DNA from: Pantoea sp. BAV 3049
GTDB lineage: Bacteria; Pseudomonadota; Gammaproteobacteria; Enterobacterales; Enterobacteriaceae
Direction of reading: 5' to 3'
DNA: 64,000 nt
Assembly: GCF_009765445.1 (NCBI RefSeq)
Contig: NZ_WHOY01000031.1
Span: 834,273-898,272 of the forward strand
Shown here: positions 46,342 to 55,740 of the stretch, piece by piece
Layout of the letters: every line of letters starts with the position of its first letter
Position numbering within the stretch: position 1 is the stretch's first letter
Made by a program: the position numbers and the translations under genes
The notes under the pieces: generated by a model
Databases searched by the model: none
What the model was told of the DNA's origin: nothing
What the model saw: the letters and a program-made list of their open reading frames with translations, nothing else

Positions 46342-46368
46342 CGCCACCGCTATCAACAGCCGGTGGCG
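46342..46368 (-). terminator. Terminator of the chemoreceptor gene
   Basis: An eight-base stem, CGCCACCG (46342-46349) and CGGTGGCG (46361-46368), followed on the minus strand by TTTTTATTT, 16 bases after the stop codon. Confidence 0.85.
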
Positions 46369-46384
46369 GGATAATTAATGACAG

Positions 46385-48049
46385 TCAGAAAGAGACCCAC
46401 TCGTCAGCAGAAGAGGTTGCGGTTTTTGCGGCTACCGGACGAGCGATACCTGCCGGTCTGAGGTACGGGGCCGGTTTTTTCACCTGCGTGGTTTCCGGGG
46501 ACAGGCGGAATTTTGAGACCGACAGCGTCAGCTCTTCCGTCTGACGTTCCAGCGCACTGGCCGCCGCTGAAACTTCCTCCACCAGAGAGGCATTCTGCTG
46601 GGTGACACTGTCCATTTCAGTGATTGCCGTGCCCACCTGAGAGATGCCCTTGCTCTGTTCGTCAGAGGCTGAGGCAATCTGCTTCATAATCTCCGTCACT
46701 TCGCCCACGGCCCTGAGGATTTCATCCATGGTGCTCCCCGCTTCCCCGACCAGGCGGGAACCGTTATCTACCCGGCTGACGGAATCGGTAATCAGCATTT
46801 CAATCTCTTTCGCCGCGTTGGCGCTGCGTTGTGCCAGGTTGCGTACTTCGCTGGCAACCACGGCAAAGCCACGGCCCTGTTCACCGGCTCTGGCCGCTTC
46901 AACCGCAGCGTTCAGTGCAAGGATATTGGTCTGGAAAGCGATGCTGTTGATCACGCTGGTGATCTCGGCAATTTTTTTCGAACTGCCGGAGATGCCCTGC
47001 ATGGTGGTCACCACGTCACCGACCAGTTTGCCGCCTTTACCGGCCGTTACCGAGGCTGTTTCTGCCAGCTTGCTGGCGTGGGCGGCATTCTCTGCATTGA
47101 GTTTCACCGTCGCGGTGAGCTGTTCCATACTCGCCGCCGTTTGCTCCAGCGCGGCCGCCTGCTCTTCCGTACGGGACGAGAGGTCGTTATTACCGGAGGA
47201 GATCTCAGCAGCGCCACGGTAGATATTGTCGGTCCCGTTGCGAATTGCGGTTACAGCTTCACGCAGGCTGTCCTGCATCACCTGCAGCAGCGGCACCAGC
47301 TTACCGACGCAGTTACGGCCGATGTCTTCCAGAGGCTGGCTTAAATCGCCGTCAGCAATCATGCGGAAGTGCTCGCGCATACCATCCAGCGGACGCACCA
47401 GCATTTTCACCAGATAACGGTCGGTAAACAGCAGGATCATCAGCCCGGCAATCACTGCCATCACGATGACCGTTTTAGTGACGTTAGTCAGATGATCAAC
47501 CGTGACGCGGGTGACGTCGAGCTTGCTGCTCGCTGCCGCATTGAATTTGTCCACGCTGGCACCAAAATCGCGGCTCAGCGGCGGCGTGACGTTAGCTGCA
47601 TGGCGTTTAAAATCATCCAGCACCGGCTGCTGGGCCAGGCGCATCTGCGGCAGGACACCTTCATCCAGCAGCTTCTGCCAGCTGGCAATCACTGCGGCGG
47701 AATAACTCGCATCGAGGGGGCCAGGCGCTTCAGCTTTGAAATCCGCCAGCTGTTTCGCCATATTATCCAGCGCCTTCTGCACGGCAGCCATATCAGCTGC
47801 AGCCGTGGCGCTGCCAGCCTGACGTGACTCCACTGCACGGCTCAGGCGGGTGATAAACCGGAAGTACTGATCGTTGCCCTTACTGAGGGTGTTGGTCTGG
47901 TTAACCAGTTCACGGTCAACCTCATTGCCTTTCCCCAGAGACGTCAGGGAGTAGACACTGTACATGCCAACGGCGGACCACAACAGGCAAAACAGCCCGA
48001 GGATCCAGAGCATCACGCTGCGGATGGTAAAGTTTTTTAACATGCTCAT
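46385..48049 (-). CDS. Methyl-accepting chemotaxis protein
   Basis: A 554-residue receptor. Transmembrane helix 1 is at about 12-32, a periplasmic four-helix-bundle domain at about 33-190, helix 2 at about 191-211, HAMP ([20 protein letters not shown]) at about 216-270, and a signalling domain with the invariant tip [19 protein letters not shown]. The C-terminus DEWVSF resembles the NWETF-type pentapeptide that tethers CheR and CheB, so it is likely a high-abundance, self-adapting receptor. GGAG is five bases before the ATG at 48049. The ligand is unknown. In contrast to the truncated receptor at 5931-7361, this one is complete. Confidence 0.93.
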   Translation of the reverse strand: MSMLKNFTIRSVMLWILGLFCLLWSAVGMYSVYSLTSLGKGNEVDRELVNQTNTLSKGNDQYFRFITRLSRAVESRQAGSATAAADMAAVQKALDNMAKQLADFKAEAPGPLDASYSAAVIASWQKLLDEGVLPQMRLAQQPVLDDFKRHAANVTPPLSRDFGASVDKFNAAASSKLDVTRVTVDHLTNVTKTVIVMAVIAGLMILLFTDRYLVKMLVRPLDGMREHFRMIADGDLSQPLEDIGRNCVGKLVPLLQVMQDSLREAVTAIRNGTDNIYRGAAEISSGNNDLSSRTEEQAAALEQTAASMEQLTATVKLNAENAAHASKLAETASVTAGKGGKLVGDVVTTMQGISGSSKKIAEITSVINSIAFQTNILALNAAVEAARAGEQGRGFAVVASEVRNLAQRSANAAKEIEMLITDSVSRVDNGSRLVGEAGSTMDEILRAVGEVTEIMKQIASASDEQSKGISQVGTAITEMDSVTQQNASLVEEVSAAASALERQTEELTLSVSKFRLSPETTQVKKPAPYLRPAGIARPVAAKTATSSADEWVSF

Positions 48050-48263
48050 AACTACTCCGTAACGGTATAAACCGGGTCAGCTCGTCCTGATAAATGGACG
48101 CTTAACACGGTTTATCGGCACCATCTCGCAACACTGGAGTAATTAATTGTTGTGATTCATACCCTTACAAATACCATTATTCAGATAAGTGCTTGCCGCA
48201 ACTGATATTTTCCTTAAAAACCATGCCAAAAAAGTTTATTGAAGAGACTATTTTGTTGAGAAA

Positions 48264-49796
48264 CTACTTTCTCAGGCGCACCATTTTTTTCATCAGCAAG
48301 CGGAATAACTGAGTACGCCGCCGCATAAACCGTTTCTCCAGTTTCAGTGCTGCTTCCCCCTTTTCGCCAAAGCGCATCACATTATCGGCATAGGGTTGCC
48401 AGGCTGGCCACACGATTTCCCCCTTCAACTGGTGGGAAAACACTGAGGCATCGCGGGCAAAATTCAGCCAGTACTCGCTGACTTTATGGGCAAAAGCACG
48501 GTCATTTTCGGTAAAGGGACGATCGGCCATCTGTGTTGCCAGCGCATCAAGCGTATTCAGCGTGTAAGGGATCTCGTTGCCGTGCCAGGTTCCGTTAGGG
48601 TAAAGGTCACGGGCATTCTCTGAGACGTAGTCAAAATAATAGCGCCATGCTGGCACCCCGTTGCGATGCTGAGAAAGCGCTGCCACATAGCCCATGGTGG
48701 TAAAAGTCATATCTCTGGCTACCTGACGCCCCAGCTCGCTGTCATCCCAGACACCGTCATACAGCATGCGGATCAGCTTCAGCCGCAGGCCGATATGCTG
48801 CGTCTGGCGGACCTGTTCAATCACCTTCGCCGGGTCGACGCCAAAGTAGCTGAGCACGCTGGCCTCATCGCTGTTGCTGCCAATCATCAACGGCAGCTTG
48901 TGCTGCCTGACATGATTAAACACGCTTAGCATCGGTTCAGGCAGAACGTGATCGCCGGAGATCGCCACCGGGCCATTAGCCAGCGAGCGATCAAGCGGCC
49001 AGAAAGCGTCCGCAGGCAACGCCCGTAGCTGTTCAGCGGTGGCATTCTCCAGGTTGAAATGCTTTGCCAGTTTTGTTCCGGTTTCCAGTGCAGTTTCGCG
49101 CGGTATATCAGGCAATGTATAGGCGCTCTGGGCGATTCCTTTATGAAACAGGCCTGCTGAGAGCGGCGAGGCAAACAGCGACAGCACGCTGCGGGCGCCG
49201 GAAGATTCGCCAAAAATAGTGACGTTGCGGCTGTCGCCGCCAAAAGAGGAAATATTGCGCTGTACCCACTGCAGAGCGGCCATCTGATCCAGCAGCGCAA
49301 AATTGTTAACCACCTCGCCGTCCTGATACTCTTTATCCAGCGCAGGATGAGCAAAAAAACCCATGTGTCCAAGACGATAATTCAGCGTGACGATCACCAC
49401 GCCGCGCGAAGCCAGCGGCAAGCCGACGTACGGAGCCAGCCCGCCCGCGCCGATGGCAAAGCCGCCACCGTGGATCCACACCATGACCGGCAGTGGCCGG
49501 GAAGGATCCACTTCCGGCGTCCAGACGTTCAGGTACAGGCAGTCCTCACTGAACACTCCCGGATCGCCTCCTCCAACAGCCATGCAATATTCCCGGCTTT
49601 GCCAACTGGCATTGCCCCAAAGGGTGGCATCGCGCTCCCCTTCCCACGGCTGTACCGGTTTGGGCGCCCGCCAGCGTAAATGACCTGTAGGCGGCGCGGC
49701 ATAGGGGATCCCTCTGAAGACAAAAACGCCCTGCTCAAGGTTGCCGCGCAGCAGTCCTTCCGCCGTGCGTATTTTTAACATCTGGTCGTTTTTCAT
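48264..49796 (-). CDS. Type-B carboxylesterase/lipase
   Basis: About 510 residues from the ATG at 49796 (a longer frame to 49847 lacks a good ribosome binding site). The fold is an alpha/beta hydrolase with oxyanion loop WIHGGGFAIGAGG, nucleophile elbow FGESSGARS (Ser198 in this numbering), an acid-residue region SNSDEASVL and the His region GTWHGNEIPYTL. SEDCLYLNVWTP is the second type-B signature. There is no signal peptide. It hydrolyses carboxylic esters; the substrate is unknown and no pathway genes are adjacent. Confidence 0.88.
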   Translation of the reverse strand: MKNDQMLKIRTAEGLLRGNLEQGVFVFRGIPYAAPPTGHLRWRAPKPVQPWEGERDATLWGNASWQSREYCMAVGGGDPGVFSEDCLYLNVWTPEVDPSRPLPVMVWIHGGGFAIGAGGLAPYVGLPLASRGVVIVTLNYRLGHMGFFAHPALDKEYQDGEVVNNFALLDQMAALQWVQRNISSFGGDSRNVTIFGESSGARSVLSLFASPLSAGLFHKGIAQSAYTLPDIPRETALETGTKLAKHFNLENATAEQLRALPADAFWPLDRSLANGPVAISGDHVLPEPMLSVFNHVRQHKLPLMIGSNSDEASVLSYFGVDPAKVIEQVRQTQHIGLRLKLIRMLYDGVWDDSELGRQVARDMTFTTMGYVAALSQHRNGVPAWRYYFDYVSENARDLYPNGTWHGNEIPYTLNTLDALATQMADRPFTENDRAFAHKVSEYWLNFARDASVFSHQLKGEIVWPAWQPYADNVMRFGEKGEAALKLEKRFMRRRTQLFRLLMKKMVRLRK

Positions 49797-49983
49797 TGGT
49801 CCGTCCAAAGCTAGCCTGCTAATCATTATTTGCAGTCGCCAGGCCAAAGTCCAACCGCAGTGAGCATTTGCAGATTATGCCTGGAGAGAAACCCGATGTC
49901 CGTCCGGTCTGATTGTCATCACCTCATGAAATCATTACCTTATATCCATAATAAATACCGGAATATTCAGGTAAGGACACCAT

Positions 49984-50511
49984 ATGCAAAACAACAGCAC
50001 CAAAGGAGCGAAGGTCTGTTTACCGCTCACATTAAGACTCTATGACTGGTGGGTACTCAGCCTCTCCAACAGTTTTGCATGGCGCTGTCAGACCGATGGG
50101 ATACTCCCTCCACATTTCCGGCGTCATCGGGGAGAACACCAGTGGATGTTGGCGTGGGCACCGGTTACTACCTCGAAAAATTGCAGCCATATCTGCAGAA
50201 TGTGACGCTACTGGATTTAAATTCCGCCAGTCTCACCTCAGCCGCCAGACGTATTGTTCTCTCCCGCCACCTGAATTGCCTGCACAACCATTCCCGGCAG
50301 CGGCGTCAGCCACAATGCGTCTGGTCGCGAATTGATGAGGGTCTATAACAGGAAGGGCATTTTCAGTAACGGCCAGGATTCGTTGTCCGATCTGAAAACC
50401 ATGCTGCATCAGCATTTCCGCGAGGTGGATGTCAGTTTACAGGGTACGCTCGCGCTCTTTACTGCGCGGGATAAAAGTGCAGATGCGGCTCAGGATATTG
50501 ACGAAAATTGA
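49984..50511 (+). pseudogene. Class I SAM-dependent methyltransferase, frameshifted and internally deleted
   Basis: An ATG at 49984 behind TAAGGA starts a frame that reads KGAKVCLPLTLRLYDWWVL, then SNSFAWRCQ and PHFRRHRGEH. Next the SAM-binding motif VDVGVGTGYYLEKL and VTLLDLNSASL appear in a different frame, so one base is missing at about 50140-50142. The frame returns to the first at the 3' end as TIPGSGVSHNASGRELMRVY, NRKGIFSN and a final GTLALFTARDKSA before TGA at 50509-50511. In relatives these parts are separated by roughly 55 more residues, so an internal deletion near 50280 must also exist. The gene cannot give a functional enzyme. It was likely a small-molecule methyltransferase. 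Confidence 0.82.
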
Positions 50512-50566
50512 GTTTTCAGCAGCTTTAAGCTTAACTGTGGCTCAAATTTCAAAATAAGGAACCAAC

Positions 50567-51001
50567 ATGTTTGCAGCTATCAACAGCGGATTTTCCCGCC
50601 TCGGCGATCATCCTGACTTTGGCAAACTGGTGCTTCGCCTCTCTCTCGGTGCGCTGCTGCTGTTTCATGGTGAATTTAAAATAGTGCACGGCGTGGGCTG
50701 GATCGCCTCCATTCTGAAGGCGCACGGTATCCCTGCTTTTGTGGCTTATGGCACCTACGTGGGTGAAGTCATCGCCCCGATTATGCTGATTATCGGACTG
50801 ATGACCCGTCCGGCTGCCTTTATCATCGCGGTGAATCTGGTGGTGGCAACGCTGCTGGTGAAAACGGGCGCTGTGTGGCACCGCACTGGCGTGGGTGCCT
50901 GGGCGCTGGAAGGTGAAGCGTTCTATTTCTTCGGCGCATTCGCCGTAATGCTGCTTGGCGCAGGCAGATACTGCTTAATTCGCAACACCAGCCTGCAATA
51001 A
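50567..51001 (+). CDS. DoxX-family membrane protein
   Basis: A 144-residue protein with four transmembrane helices. LVLRLSLGALLLFHGEFKIV near 21-40, YVGEVIAPIMLIIGLMTRPAA and the final FFGAFAVMLLGAG are typical of the DoxX/YphA group. Members take part in redox or lipid-linked functions in some bacteria, but most are uncharacterised. GGAACC precedes the ATG. A terminator follows closely, so it is expressed alone. Confidence 0.85.
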   Translation: MFAAINSGFSRLGDHPDFGKLVLRLSLGALLLFHGEFKIVHGVGWIASILKAHGIPAFVAYGTYVGEVIAPIMLIIGLMTRPAAFIIAVNLVVATLLVKTGAVWHRTGVGAWALEGEAFYFFGAFAVMLLGAGRYCLIRNTSLQ

Positions 51002-51009
51002 CTCAGCAC

Positions 51010-51032
51010 AGGGGCGCTGGTTCGCCCCTTTT
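51010..51032 (+). terminator. Terminator of the DoxX gene
   Basis: A seven-base stem, AGGGGCG (51010-51016) and CGCCCCT (51023-51029), followed by TTTTGC, nine bases after the stop codon. The convergent ydcJ gene ends at 51036, so the hairpin may be shared. Confidence 0.83.
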
Positions 51033-51035
51033 GCT

Positions 51036-52385
51036 TCATTCTATCCCGCAGCGTTGCAGACTGGCTGTTTGACGCCGGGCATATAACGCAATTTCATCTT
51101 CGACCTGCACACCCAGAGCCTGCTCAAAAGCCTGCTGACTGGCATTACCCTGGGACATCTTTTTCGCTTCACTGCCCAGATTTGACTGGAAAATCCCGGC
51201 AGCGCTGACCGGCAGAAAATCCTCATAGATCATCGGTGTCGCCCTGATCAGCCCCTGCTCAATCAGCTTTTCCACATCCTGTTGTTCAGCAATAAGCTGT
51301 GGATTGGCTTTTCCCTTTTCGGTCAGAGTCCAGTTAAACCAGGCCAGTTGCTGTTGGCGTAAACTCATTTCGTCATCCGGGAAAGGCCGGAACACCTCAG
51401 CAAGTTGCTGCTGATGTCCAGCGTTATCCGTTCCCTGAGAGCTTGCCTGCAACAGTCGGTCATACAACGCCCGACCTTTCGCGGTCAGCGCGATGCCACG
51501 CTGCTCAATTTCACCGAATCTTGCGGTGTGCGTACCCTGCTGCCGATCGAGAAAACGCACCGGCTCGTCCAACGCTTTGAAGCTGGTCTGGCGCAGTAGC
51601 AACGGGACACTGCGGCGCGGCGGCCCTTCAATAATGTCTTTAGGAATAATACCAGCCTGCGGCATCAGTTCCTGCACGCGGTCGATATCCAGCGTGCGCG
51701 GTGTCAGGTGATTGATATGGCAGCCGGGGAAGCAGACCACGTCGGCGATCAGCCGATGTTGCTGTTGAAGCGCCTGCCACGTTGCACTGTCGACGGTGGT
51801 TTGCTGATGCCAGCGGAACGTTTCCAGCGCCTCCGTAATAAATTCTTCGGCCTCTGCAGCATTAAACCCACCCTGCTGCTGATGGATAGCGATCAGTTCA
51901 CGGCAGCGCGGAGTGAAAATATCGCGGGCGGCGAGGATCTCTGCCGCCTGCTGACGCAGCGACGGATCGTCTATCAGCTCCAGCCGGAGCAGCGAGGTAA
52001 ACAGGCGGAAGGGATTGTTGTTTAATGCGGTCTCGTCCTTAGGGCGAAACGCCGTTGAGTGTACGGGGACACCAGCCTGAGAGAGATCGTAATAGCCAAC
52101 CGGGTACATCCCCATGATGGCGAACAACTGCCGCAGCATCGACAGCTCCGCCGCCGTACCCACGCGGATAGCGCCATGCCGTTCCACGCTCAGCCGGGAA
52201 AGCTCACCGGCATCTGACAGCTGTTTTCTCAGCATGGGGTTCTGTTCCAGCACTTCTTCGTTAACCCGTGCCACCAACTCCAGCAGCGTCCCATATTGAG
52301 GCACTTCCTGCTGATACATTGCCGACATCGCGCTGGCGAACCCGGCGCGGATACTGTCTGCTGTCACCCATGAATCTGCCATCAT
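51036..52385 (-). CDS. ydcJ: YdcJ, 2-oxoadipate dioxygenase/decarboxylase family protein
   Basis: A 449-residue protein almost collinear with E. coli YdcJ: SAMYQQEVPQYGTLLELV, VERHGAIRVGTAAELS, CFPGCHINHLTPRTLDIDRV and TARFGEIEQRGIALT. It belongs to the family of HglS, which turns 2-oxoadipate into D-2-hydroxyglutarate and CO2 using Fe(II), in D-lysine catabolism. The metal ligands of that family (His in ERHGAI, His in PGCHINH, Glu in FGEIEQ) are visible. The start MMADSW is supported by homology to the E. coli N-terminus. It stands alone, with no lysine-catabolic genes around it. Confidence 0.92.
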   Translation of the reverse strand: MMADSWVTADSIRAGFASAMSAMYQQEVPQYGTLLELVARVNEEVLEQNPMLRKQLSDAGELSRLSVERHGAIRVGTAAELSMLRQLFAIMGMYPVGYYDLSQAGVPVHSTAFRPKDETALNNNPFRLFTSLLRLELIDDPSLRQQAAEILAARDIFTPRCRELIAIHQQQGGFNAAEAEEFITEALETFRWHQQTTVDSATWQALQQQHRLIADVVCFPGCHINHLTPRTLDIDRVQELMPQAGIIPKDIIEGPPRRSVPLLLRQTSFKALDEPVRFLDRQQGTHTARFGEIEQRGIALTAKGRALYDRLLQASSQGTDNAGHQQQLAEVFRPFPDDEMSLRQQQLAWFNWTLTEKGKANPQLIAEQQDVEKLIEQGLIRATPMIYEDFLPVSAAGIFQSNLGSEAKKMSQGNASQQAFEQALGVQVEDEIALYARRQTASLQRCGIE

Positions 52386-52482
52386 CTGACCTTTCTGTTA
52401 CGAATATGTTGTCAGATTACTGGAATCCCAGGCCGCCCGGGAGAATAATTAGCAAACTGTGATCCGGCACCGAAAGGGCTTA

Positions 52483-53811
52483 TTACACCCCGTCACGACG
52501 ATAGCCGTAGCGATATTTTGCCACCAGCATCAGCGAGGTCAGCACTGCCGGAATCGCCAGGCTGCTGAACACGTCGGTGATCGTCCAGCCCATAGACAGC
52601 ATCTGCGCCCCGGCAAAGGCACTGAGGATCGCTCCCATTCGCCCCACGCCGTGCATCCAGCTGGAGCCTGTCGCCCTGGCATGGGTGGGATAATAGCTGG
52701 CCGACAGGGCGTTCATTCCGGTGTTGGCCCCGTTCAGGCAAAAACCACTACAGAAAGCTACAAGGCTGAGAACCAGCGTGTGAGCAGGCGCATAGCCAAT
52801 TGCCATGGTGGCAATCGCGCCGACAAAGTAGATCACCGCCAGCGCCAGGTTTGCATTGAAGCGGTCCATCATCCAACCCGCGAACAACGACCCCACCGTG
52901 CCGCCAGCCTGGTACATCGCCGTCACCAGCGCAGCCTGGGTCACGGTCATGCCCATATCTTTGACCAGCGACGGCAGCCAGCTCCCTATCAGATATACCA
53001 GGAACAGCCCCATAAAATAACCGCCCCACAGCAGCGAGCTGCCCAGCAGGTAAGGACGGCTGGTGACCAGGCGAACCGCGCCGTGAAGGTGCGCGTGCTC
53101 CACCATTGCGAAGTGACTGTCATGATGCACCCGGCCTGGTGCCATTTTCTCCACTATGCGGCGGATCTGTCCAACGGGCGCGTTGCGGGACAGCAGGAAT
53201 CGCACCGACTCGGGAAGCCATGAAAGCAGCACCGGCACGATCATCAGCGGCAGTAAACCACCGACCACCAGCACCGCATGCCAGCCATAATCGGGGATAA
53301 GCCATGAGGCGGCAAAACCCCCACCGGCAGCCCCGAAGGTAAAGCCGCAGAACACCACGGTAATGATAAAGGCGCGTTTACGTTCCGGAGAGTATTCCGC
53401 CACCAGCGTGCCGACGTTAGGCATCGCCGCACCCAGTCCCAGCCCGGTGAGAAAGCGGAACAACATCATCTGATCGATGTTTTGCGAGAAGGCGGTAGCC
53501 AGCGTCCACAGGCCGAAGAAGAACACGCTGCTGATGATGATCACCCGGCGACCAAAGCGGTCAGCCAGCGGCCCGGCAAACATCGCGCCCAGCGCCAGGC
53601 CAATAAGGGCAGCGCTTATTACCGCACCCAGCTGATGGGTGGTGACGCCCCAGGCGGTTTTCAGTGCCGGGGCAATAAAGCCCATCAGGGCGATGTCCAT
53701 GCCGTCCATTGCCACCACGGCAAAACAAAGGACGATAATCCGTTGCTGATAGCGACTGATGCAGCCCTCGTTAATCAAGGCTCGCACATCTGTCGCAGCG
53801 GTACTTTCCAC
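52483..53811 (-). CDS. PcaK-like aromatic acid:H+ symporter (MFS, AAHS family)
   Basis: A 442-residue, 12-helix protein. The AAHS hallmark MDGMDIALMGFIAPAL near residues 35-50 contains the DGxD element that is essential in PcaK, and GPLADRFGRRVIIISS is the MFS loop 2-3 motif. Members import 4-hydroxybenzoate, protocatechuate or phenylpropionates. The divergent LysR gene is of the PcaQ type, which supports an aromatic acid as substrate. The catabolic pca or hca genes themselves are not in the window. Confidence 0.87.
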   Translation of the reverse strand: MESTAATDVRALINEGCISRYQQRIIVLCFAVVAMDGMDIALMGFIAPALKTAWGVTTHQLGAVISAALIGLALGAMFAGPLADRFGRRVIIISSVFFFGLWTLATAFSQNIDQMMLFRFLTGLGLGAAMPNVGTLVAEYSPERKRAFIITVVFCGFTFGAAGGGFAASWLIPDYGWHAVLVVGGLLPLMIVPVLLSWLPESVRFLLSRNAPVGQIRRIVEKMAPGRVHHDSHFAMVEHAHLHGAVRLVTSRPYLLGSSLLWGGYFMGLFLVYLIGSWLPSLVKDMGMTVTQAALVTAMYQAGGTVGSLFAGWMMDRFNANLALAVIYFVGAIATMAIGYAPAHTLVLSLVAFCSGFCLNGANTGMNALSASYYPTHARATGSSWMHGVGRMGAILSAFAGAQMLSMGWTITDVFSSLAIPAVLTSLMLVAKYRYGYRRDGV

Positions 53812-54118
53812 GATAGCGCTCCATGTGCCAGCGCGCGATGGCCGGCTGGCGTAGTTCCTGAAAACATGTGTCGGCTATAGTAACGGATTGTTATCCGCTT
53901 CACCTGTTAAATTGCACCCTGCGGCGGTGGGAAATCCCTGAACAGGGGGACAATGAGAAAATTTCATCAGCGAAACTGATGGCGACGATGGGCAGATAAT
54001 AAAGAAAGTGATGGAAAAGCGTGCAGAAGCGGCGAATGTTAACTAAATTTTGCAATAAGGTTAACAAATCTCTCGTCACAGGCTTGCCTGTCAATACCAC
54101 CGCTGGCTACGCTGGGTT
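53812..54118. other. Divergent control region between the pcaK-like and pcaQ-like genes
   Basis: About 307 bases with no supported gene. LysR proteins usually bind T-N11-A sites in such regions and control both genes. Short candidate T-N11-A matches exist by chance throughout, so no operator is assigned. Confidence 0.5.
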
Positions 54119-55042
54119 ATGGACAAAAATTACCTGTTTAATCAGCGCATTCGCTTGCGCCACTTACATACTTTTGTTGCCGTGGCTCAGCAGGGCACGC
54201 TGGGTCGCGCCGCCGAGACGCTTTCTCTCAGCCAGCCTGCGCTGTCGAAAACCCTGAACGAACTTGAAGAGCTGGCGGGAGCCAGGCTGTTTGAGCGCGG
54301 GCGACTGGGTGCACAGCTGACCACCATGGGCGAGCAGTTCCTGACCCATGCGGTGCGCATTCTGGATGCGCTAAATCATGCCGGTCAGTCCTTCAGTCCC
54401 GCCCTGCAGCATGAGCCTGCCACTCTGCGGGTTGGCGTGCTGACTACCGTGGCGCTGGGCATGCTGCCCTCCATTCTTGAGCGTTTTCATCAGCAGCAGC
54501 CACAGACGCTGGTTCAGGTCGCCACGCTGCACAATAATGTGCTGCTGGCCGGGTTAAGAGCCGGTGAGTTCGATGTCGGGATTGGCCGCATGGCAGATCC
54601 GGAAATGATGACCGGTCTGACTTATGAGCTGCTGTTCCTGGAATCTTTGCAGCTGGTGGTCCGTCCGGACCACCCCCTTTTAAGTGACAATGTCACATTG
54701 TCACGTGCCCTCACCTGGCCGGTGGTCATTTCACCGGAAGGCACTGCTCCTCGCCGGATTGCGGATACGATGATCAGGGAACAGGGCTGTCAGCTCCCCG
54801 CCTCGCTGGTTGAGACTTCGGCCACTTCTCTCGCCCGACAGCTGGCCCTTCGCTATAATTATGTTTGGTTTGTTCCTTCCGGTGCCATCAAAGACGATCT
54901 GTTGCACCAGTCGCTGGCGGCCCTGCCAATAGCCTCCTACGGGCCGGGTGAGCCGGTGGGGATTATTACCCGCACCGGCGCGTCACTGAGCCTGAATGCT
55001 GAAGTGCTGATGGCGACTATTCGTAAGTCTCATTCTGGCTAG
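54119..55042 (+). CDS. pcaQ: PcaQ-like LysR-family regulator
   Basis: A 307-residue LysR protein. The N-terminus IRLRHLHTFVAVAQQGTLGR and helix-turn-helix RAAETLSLSQPALSKTLNEL, followed by GARLFERGRLGAQLTTMGEQ, match PcaQ, the activator of protocatechuate catabolism. Its effector domain covers about 95-300. It is divergent from the aromatic-acid importer and probably activates it in response to a beta-ketoadipate pathway intermediate such as beta-carboxy-cis,cis-muconate. Identity as PcaQ is inferred from sequence and context. Confidence 0.8.
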   Translation: MDKNYLFNQRIRLRHLHTFVAVAQQGTLGRAAETLSLSQPALSKTLNELEELAGARLFERGRLGAQLTTMGEQFLTHAVRILDALNHAGQSFSPALQHEPATLRVGVLTTVALGMLPSILERFHQQQPQTLVQVATLHNNVLLAGLRAGEFDVGIGRMADPEMMTGLTYELLFLESLQLVVRPDHPLLSDNVTLSRALTWPVVISPEGTAPRRIADTMIREQGCQLPASLVETSATSLARQLALRYNYVWFVPSGAIKDDLLHQSLAALPIASYGPGEPVGIITRTGASLSLNAEVLMATIRKSHSG

Positions 55043-55085
55043 CCGCTGGTAAACGGCAGCGCCAGAGTCAAGCTTTCTCCGCATC

Positions 55086-55652
55086 TTAACGGCTGCGTTT
55101 GGCGTGTCGTTCGCGATTATCAAGCCTTGCCTGCTCACTTTTCCTCAGCCCCACATAACAGGCCCCGCTGCCACCATGCTGTGGCTGTGCGCTGCAGAAC
55201 GCCTGCACTTCTTCAAACTGCTGCAGCCAGCGGAAAAGGTAGCTGCGCACGATATTGGCATGAGAGTCATCATTCCGGCCTTTACCGTGAATAATCAGCA
55301 GATTGCGAAAATTTTCGTGCTGCGCAGTCAGCATAAAGCTGTAGAGTGACTGACGGCAGATCTCTACCGGCTGACGCAGCAGATTCAGGCTGGCATCCAG
55401 CGAATACTTGCCAAACCGCAGCTTATCCAGCACGCCCTGCTGAATGCCCTCGGCTTTGTATTCCAGCGGGGTTTCCAGCGGGACTACGGTAAGGAAGCCG
55501 CTGACCAGTGGATTGTCGAGCTGCTGATCCTCCAGCGTCTGGCGGGGAGATTTGGTCGAGGGGGATTTCAACCAGAGAATATTGGCGCAATCTTTCAGCG
55601 GCGTGACGTCTTCCATCGCGTCTTTGAACAGATCTTTATCATCAAGGCTCAT
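55086..55652 (-). CDS. smrA: Smr-domain DNA endonuclease SmrA
   Basis: About 188 residues from the ATG at 55652, which gives the N-terminus MSLDDKDLFKDAMEDVTPLK as in E. coli SmrA (187 residues). An ATG one codon earlier is equally possible. The Smr domain (about 80-175) carries the conserved LIIHGKGRNDDSHANIVRSY block and ends GGSGACYVGLRKSEQARL. Smr domains nick branched or single-stranded DNA/RNA. It is a single gene beside the dal operon; in E. coli its relative ydaL also lies in the fnr region. Confidence 0.93.
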   Translation of the reverse strand: MSLDDKDLFKDAMEDVTPLKDCANILWLKSPSTKSPRQTLEDQQLDNPLVSGFLTVVPLETPLEYKAEGIQQGVLDKLRFGKYSLDASLNLLRQPVEICRQSLYSFMLTAQHENFRNLLIIHGKGRNDDSHANIVRSYLFRWLQQFEEVQAFCSAQPQHGGSGACYVGLRKSEQARLDNRERHAKRSR

Positions 55653-55740
55653 CATGCGGATCCCCGGTGGCAACAAAAATGATGGCGTGGATTTTCAGAC
55701 CCACCGGGCTAGTTTAGCAAAACTCTTCTGAATTGAGATC

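Noticed and set aside
52459..53223. A 254-codon frame opposite the pcaK-like gene
   Set aside because: His/Arg/Gln-rich composition typical of antisense frames, and no ribosome binding site or family match.
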